DNA from: Sulfurovum sp. UBA1140
GTDB lineage: Bacteria > Campylobacterota > Campylobacteria > Campylobacterales > Sulfurovaceae
Reading direction: 5' to 3'
NCBI GenBank assembly: GCA_002311915.1
Contig: DCAF01000016.1
Span: forward strand, 25,680 to 33,560
Length of the DNA stretch: 7,881 bases
The notes under the pieces are model-generated. The model worked only from the letters and a program-made list of their open reading frames with translations. It had not been told where the DNA came from and did no database searches. Positions 4,856 to 7,881 of the stretch are shown here, one piece after another. The position numbers and the translations under genes were made by a program. The number at the start of each line of letters is the position of its first letter. The stretch's first letter is position 1.

Positions 4856-5131
4856 ATGGCAAGATCAACTAAAAAAGGTCCATTCATAGACGATCACCTA
4901 AAGAAAAAAGTTCTTAAGGCGAAAGAAGAGGGTTCTCACAAACCTATTAAAACTTGGTCAAGAAGATCAGTTATCTTCCCTGAGTTCATTGGTTTAACAA
5001 TCAACGTTCACAACGGACGACAATTTATCCCTGTATTTATTACAGAAAACCATGTAGGTTATAAACTTGGTGAGTTTGCACCAACTAGAACATTTAAGGG
5101 TCATAAAGGCTCTGTTCAGAAAAAAGTGTAA
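4856..5131 (+). CDS. rpsS: 30S ribosomal protein S19
   Basis: S19 lies in the head of the 30S subunit, contacts S13 and 16S rRNA, and takes part in bridges to the large subunit. The 91-residue product has all family landmarks: MARSTKKGPFIDDHLKKK, KTWSRRSVIFPEFIG, NVHNGRQFIPV, ENHVGYKLGEFAPTRTFKGH. Length is typical. AAGGG at 4845-4849 overlaps the end of rplB and lies six bases before the ATG. Confidence 0.98.
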   Translation: MARSTKKGPFIDDHLKKKVLKAKEEGSHKPIKTWSRRSVIFPEFIGLTINVHNGRQFIPVFITENHVGYKLGEFAPTRTFKGHKGSVQKKV

Positions 5132-5140
5132 GGTGATATT

Positions 5141-5467
5141 ATGAGTAAAGCATTATTAAAATATACACGTGTAGCACCTAAAAAAGCTAGAATGATTGCA
5201 ACAGAAATTCAGGGTATGAACGCTGAACTGGCATTGGCATCATTAGAGTTTATGCCTAATAAAGCAGCTAGAATCATCTCTAAAGTAGTAGCATCTGCTG
5301 TAGCAAATGGTGATTTTGAACCAGAAGAGGTAATCATTACCAGTTGTAGAGTAGATAAAGCAGCTGTTATGAAAAGATGGAGACCACGTGCTAGAGGAAC
5401 TGCAAGTAGAATCCTTAAGCCAACAGCGCACATCATGGTAGAAGTAGCAAAAGCAGAGGAGGCATAA
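5141..5467 (+). CDS. rplV: 50S ribosomal protein L22
   Basis: L22 binds all six 23S rRNA domains, and its beta-hairpin forms part of the exit-tunnel constriction, where macrolide-resistance mutations arise. The product has 108 residues. The start MSKALLKYTRVAPKKARMIA is the family N-terminus. The conserved hairpin MKRWRPRARGTASRILKPTAHI occupies 77-98 and is intact. AAGGTGAT (5130-5137), overlapping the rpsS stop, serves as ribosome binding site. The stop is one base from the rpsC ATG. Confidence 0.97.
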   Translation: MSKALLKYTRVAPKKARMIATEIQGMNAELALASLEFMPNKAARIISKVVASAVANGDFEPEEVIITSCRVDKAAVMKRWRPRARGTASRILKPTAHIMVEVAKAEEA

Positions 5468-5468
5468 T

Positions 5469-6182
5469 ATGGGTCAAAAAGTCAATCCTATTGGTCTAAG
5501 ACTAGGAATCAATAGAAACTGGGAATCAAGATGGTTTCCAAAAAAAGAGCGAACAGCAGCGTTTATTGCTGAAGATTATCAACTTAGAAAGTATCTTAAA
5601 AAAGAGCTTTTTTATGCAGGTGTATCTAACCTTATTATCGAAAGAACAGCTAAGAAAATCAGAGTAACTATTGTTACTGCACGACCTGGTATTATTATTG
5701 GTAAAAAAGGTGCGGATATTACTAAGCTTAAAGAGACACTTACAAAGAAATTTGGTAAAGATATCTCTTTAAATATTAAAGAAGAGAAAAGAGCTCAAGC
5801 ATCTGCACAATTGGCAGCTGAAAATGTAGCGACTCAATTAGAGCGTCGTGTTGCATTTAGAAGAGCGATGAAAAAAGTTATTCAGGGTGCATTAAAGTCT
5901 GGAGCAAAAGGAATTAAAGTTGCTGTTGCTGGTAGACTTGGTGGTGCTGAGATGGCTAGAACTGAGTGGTACTTAGAAGGACGTGTTCCTTTGCATACAC
6001 TTAGAGCTAAAATTGATTACGGTTTTGCAGAAGCACAAACTACTTATGGAATCATTGGTATTAAAGTATGGATCTTCAAAGGTGAAGTTCTTGCTAAAGG
6101 TATTCAAGCTGAGGCAAAAGAAGAGAAACGAGAAAGAGGTGGAAGAAGACCATCTAATCGTAATAATAGAAGAGGTGAATAA
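5469..6182 (+). CDS. rpsC: 30S ribosomal protein S3
   Basis: S3 is part of the mRNA entry tunnel in the 30S head and contributes to unwinding structured mRNA. The 237-residue product has MGQKVNPIGLRLGINRNWESRW at its start, then a KH domain whose GKKG loop is at 78-81 within RPGIIIGKKGADI. The C-terminal domain includes GRLGGAEMARTEWYLEGRVPLHTLRA and YGIIGIKVWIFKGE. The tail is arginine- and asparagine-rich (RRPSNRNNRRGE). A strong AGAGGAGG (5455-5462) inside rplV, six bases upstream, fixes the start. Confidence 0.98.
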   Translation: MGQKVNPIGLRLGINRNWESRWFPKKERTAAFIAEDYQLRKYLKKELFYAGVSNLIIERTAKKIRVTIVTARPGIIIGKKGADITKLKETLTKKFGKDISLNIKEEKRAQASAQLAAENVATQLERRVAFRRAMKKVIQGALKSGAKGIKVAVAGRLGGAEMARTEWYLEGRVPLHTLRAKIDYGFAEAQTTYGIIGIKVWIFKGEVLAKGIQAEAKEEKRERGGRRPSNRNNRRGE

Positions 6183-6184
6183 CG

Positions 6185-6610
6185 ATGTTAATGCCTAAAA
6201 GAACAAAATTTCGTAAAATGATGAAAGGTCGTAACCGAGGAAAATCTTTCCGAGGAAATAAGATTGAGTTTGGTGAATTTGCACTAAAAGCTATATCTGC
6301 AGGACGAATTAATTCTAGACAGATTGAATCTGCTAGGGTTACCATGACTCGTGAAATGAAGAGACAAGGTAAATCTTGGATTAGAGTTTTTCCTGATAAG
6401 CCTCTTACACGAAAGCCTCTTGAGACTAGAATGGGTAAAGGTAAAGGTAGTGTTGAAGAGTGGGTAATGAATATTAAGCCAGGTAGAATCGTATTTGAAG
6501 TAGCTGGTGTTCCTGAAGATGTTGCACGTAAAGCATTAACACTTGCACTGCATAAATTACCATTTAAATGTAAAATTATCGCTGCAAAGGATAGTAATGA
6601 AATATACTGA
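6185..6610 (+). CDS. rplP: 50S ribosomal protein L16
   Basis: L16 helps position the acceptor arm of A-site tRNA and is a late assembly protein. The product is 141 residues. It has MLMPKRTKFRKMMKGRNRG, GRINSRQIESAR, WIRVFPDKPLTRKPLETRMG and GKGKG (84-88), all family landmarks; Arg82 corresponds to the arginine hydroxylated in Escherichia coli. A second ATG at 6191 would give MPKRTK, but Campylobacter L16 as I recall it starts MLMPKRTK, so the first is chosen. AGAGGTG at 6172-6178, inside rpsC, is the likely ribosome binding site. The 3' end overlaps rpmC by 14 bases. Confidence 0.97.
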   Translation: MLMPKRTKFRKMMKGRNRGKSFRGNKIEFGEFALKAISAGRINSRQIESARVTMTREMKRQGKSWIRVFPDKPLTRKPLETRMGKGKGSVEEWVMNIKPGRIVFEVAGVPEDVARKALTLALHKLPFKCKIIAAKDSNEIY

Positions 6611-6788
6611 TATTCAAACCAAAACGGTTGAAGAGTTAACTGCAATACTTAAAGAGAAAAAGCTTGAGCTTTTTACACTTAAAGCAAAGCAAAAAACAAT
6701 GCAACTTACTAATACCAGTGAGTTAAGAGTAGCGAAAAAAAACATCGCTAGAATTCAGACAGCGATTACTGCTGCTGCGTCGAAGTAA
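6597..6788 (+). CDS. rpmC: 50S ribosomal protein L29
   Basis: L29 is a small helical hairpin protein near the exit tunnel, next to L23. From ATG 6597 the product has 63 residues, the normal size: MKYTDIQTKTVEELTAILKE, then LELFTLKAKQKTMQLTNTSELR and KKNIARIQTAI, which match the family core. An in-frame ATG at 6543 would add 18 residues that only shadow the rplP frame and have no homology, so it is rejected. AAAGGA at 6586-6591 lies five bases upstream. The start lies inside rplP, a 14-base overlap that implies coupling. Confidence 0.96.
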   Translation: MKYTDIQTKTVEELTAILKEKKLELFTLKAKQKTMQLTNTSELRVAKKNIARIQTAITAAASK

Positions 6789-6799
6789 GGGGTTAAAGT

Positions 6800-7048
6800 A
6801 TGCCAAAAAGACAAATAACGGGTACTGTAATTAAAATTGCAGGTGAAAAAACAGCAACCATGCTGGTTGAGAGAAAAGTTCTTCACCCTAGATATCACAA
6901 GACTGTAAAAAGATTTAAAAAATATCTTATTCATGATGAGAAATGTCAAGCTAAAGTTGGAGATACTGTATCTGCTGTTGAATGTAGACCATTATCAAAA
7001 AGTAAGAGCTTTAGACTTCTTGAAATCTTGAAGGTAGGTGAAGAGTAA
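6800..7048 (+). CDS. rpsQ: 30S ribosomal protein S17
   Basis: S17 is a primary 16S rRNA-binding protein with an OB fold, important for 30S assembly. The 82-residue product starts MPKRQITGTVIKIAGEKTA and continues with VERKVLHPRYHKTVKRFKKYL, HDEKCQAKVGDTV and ECRPLSKSKSFRL, all typical. AAGGGG (6787-6792), overlapping the rpmC stop, is seven bases upstream. The TAA stop overlaps the rplN ATG by one base. Confidence 0.97.
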   Translation: MPKRQITGTVIKIAGEKTATMLVERKVLHPRYHKTVKRFKKYLIHDEKCQAKVGDTVSAVECRPLSKSKSFRLLEILKVGEE

Positions 7049-7416
7049 TGGTTCAAGGTTTTACAAGATTAACTGTTGCTGATAACAGTGGTGCTAAAGA
7101 GATCATGTGTATTAAAGTTCTTGGTGGATCTAAGAGAAGATACGCTTCAGTTGGTGATGTTATTGTTGCCTCTGTTAAAAAAGCTCTTCCAATAGGAAAA
7201 GTTAAAAAAGGTAAAGTAGTTAAAGCCGTTGTTGTAAGAACTCATAAAGAGATTCAAAGAGAAAATGGTTCTTTAATCAGATTCGATGACAACGCTGCTG
7301 TAATTATTGATGACAAAAAACAACCGATTGGTACACGTATTTTTGGTCCTGTAGCTCGTGAAACACGATATGCTGGATTTATGAAAATTGTATCACTTGC
7401 TCCAGAGGTATGGTAA
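7048..7416 (+). CDS. rplN: 50S ribosomal protein L14
   Basis: L14 lies at the subunit interface, forms bridges with 16S rRNA, and in other bacteria is the target of the silencing factor RsfS. The product has 122 residues, the standard length. It contains TRLTVADNSGAKEIMCIKVLGG, RRYASVGDVIVASVKKA, VVVRTHKEI, RFDDNAAVIID and GTRIFGPVARE. The start is in a TAATG junction with rpsQ, with AGGTGAAG upstream. In the classical Escherichia coli arrangement this gene opens the separate spc operon. Here there is no gap or terminator before it, so S10 and spc genes appear fused. Confidence 0.98.
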   Translation: MVQGFTRLTVADNSGAKEIMCIKVLGGSKRRYASVGDVIVASVKKALPIGKVKKGKVVKAVVVRTHKEIQRENGSLIRFDDNAAVIIDDKKQPIGTRIFGPVARETRYAGFMKIVSLAPEVW

Positions 7417-7652
7417 TGGCAAATAAAAAATTTAATATTAAAAAAGGTGATCAGGTAATGATCATCGCTGGAGACGATAAAGGTAAAACAGCTGAAGTTC
7501 TTAAGGTAATTACAAAGCAAGATGCTGTAATCGTTGCTGGTTGTAAAATTGCAAAAAAAGCAGTTAAGCCAACTGAAGAAAATAAAGATGGTGGTTTTCA
7601 AGATAAAGAGATGCCAATCCATATTTCTAATGTAAAAAAAGTAGAGGCGTAA
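7416..7652 (+). CDS. rplX: 50S ribosomal protein L24
   Basis: L24 is an assembly initiator that binds the 5' end of 23S rRNA. The product from 7416 is 78 residues: MANKKFNIKKGDQVMIIAG begins the KOW motif, which continues through DDKGKTAEVL, and the C-terminal half has KKAVKPTEEN, GGFQDKEMPIHISNV. An ATG at 7410 is also in frame but would lie one base after the AGAGG Shine-Dalgarno (7404-7408). The ATG at 7416 has proper seven-base spacing and forms the same TAATG overlap used at two other junctions of this operon, so it is preferred. Confidence 0.95.
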   Translation: MANKKFNIKKGDQVMIIAGDDKGKTAEVLKVITKQDAVIVAGCKIAKKAVKPTEENKDGGFQDKEMPIHISNVKKVEA

Positions 7653-7656
7653 TCTT

Positions 7657-7881
7657 ATGAGTAGAATGAAGCAAAAGTACAATGACATTACTCCAGCTCT
7701 TCGTGAAGAGTGTGGGATTAAAAATGTAATGCAGACACCTAAGCTTGAGAAGATTGTTATCTCTGTTGGTGCTGGTGAAGAGGGTAAAGATAACAAGCTT
7801 ATCCAAAATATGGCAGATACTATTTCGCTTATTGCTGGACAGAAAGCAGTTATCGTTAATGCTAAAAAATCAGTTGCTGGT
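7657..7881 (+). CDS. rplE: 50S ribosomal protein L5, N-terminal part (cut by right edge)
   Basis: L5 binds 5S rRNA and contacts the P-site tRNA and S13 across the subunit interface. Seventy-five codons are visible, out of about 180 in the family. MSRMKQKYNDITPAL is followed by PKLEKIVISVGAGE and the strongly conserved MADTISLIAGQKAVIVNAKKSVAG. AGAGG (7643-7647), inside the end of rplX, lies nine bases before ATG 7657; the alternative ATG at 7666 is too far from it. The frame is open to the window end. Confidence 0.96.
   Translation, partial: MSRMKQKYNDITPALREECGIKNVMQTPKLEKIVISVGAGEEGKDNKLIQNMADTISLIAGQKAVIVNAKKSVAG

Noticed and set aside
6543..6596. Longer start for rpmC inside rplP
   Set aside because: It would add 18 residues with no L29 homology; the ATG at 6597 gives the standard protein and has AAAGGA upstream.
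6154..6645. 163-codon minus-strand frame opposite rplP
   Set aside because: It is antisense to L16, whose coding signal is certain; the length comes from codon bias of the real gene.
7410..7415. Upstream ATG for rplX
   Set aside because: It is only one base from the Shine-Dalgarno, whereas 7416 has proper spacing.
7254..7796. 180-codon minus-strand frame opposite rplN, rplX and rplE
   Set aside because: It is a shadow of three certain genes and no protein family is recognisable.
1..7881. CRISPR array, insertion sequence, toxin-antitoxin or defence module
   Set aside because: I found no regularly spaced repeats, transposase or integrase motifs, or paired small genes of a known kind; the two small frames near the tRNA are too degraded to call a module.

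Overview
This window is an ordinary, well-conserved stretch of chromosome from a Campylobacterota (Epsilonproteobacteria) bacterium. Its AT-rich composition, ribosomal protein sequences resembling those of Campylobacter and relatives (for example L16 starting MLMPKRTK and L29 starting MKYT), and promoters with a good -10 but no recognisable -35 all fit. A free-living sulfur-oxidising type (Sulfurimonas or Sulfurovum-like) is my guess; the genus cannot be fixed by reading alone.

Layout. Positions 1-222 hold the last 73 codons of the translational GTPase TypA/BipA, followed by a hairpin and T-run. Positions 284-653 hold no intact recognisable gene. They contain AT-rich spacer, a 66-codon reading frame with no usable start, a possible 42-codon ORF that runs antisense into a tRNA, and an imperfect direct repeat. 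Next come a tRNA-Ser(GGA) gene on the minus strand (654-741) and, divergently, the signal recognition particle RNA (about 829-933, plus strand). The SRP RNA terminator abuts a convergent minus-strand gene for a 359-residue P-loop ATPase of the AAA/DUF4143 type (949-2028).

From 2230 to the right edge runs the fused S10-spc ribosomal protein operon in canonical order: rpsJ, rplC, rplD, rplW, rplB, rpsS, rplV, rpsC, rplP, rpmC, rpsQ, rplN, rplX and the first 75 codons of rplE. Spacing is tight (1- to 14-base overlaps, or gaps of 2 to 11 bases) with good Shine-Dalgarno sequences, so one polycistronic mRNA and translational coupling are likely. Nearly everything here serves translation: ribosomal proteins, a tRNA, the SRP RNA that targets nascent chains, and TypA.

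I see no defence system, mobile element with recognisable genes, or CRISPR array. The least explained parts are the 200-base divergent region between the ATPase and rpsJ (an 11-bp perfect inverted repeat, a leader hairpin and a 12-codon upstream ORF), the gene-remnant zone beside the tRNA, and the ATPase itself, which has a histidine where its family usually has the Walker B glutamate.
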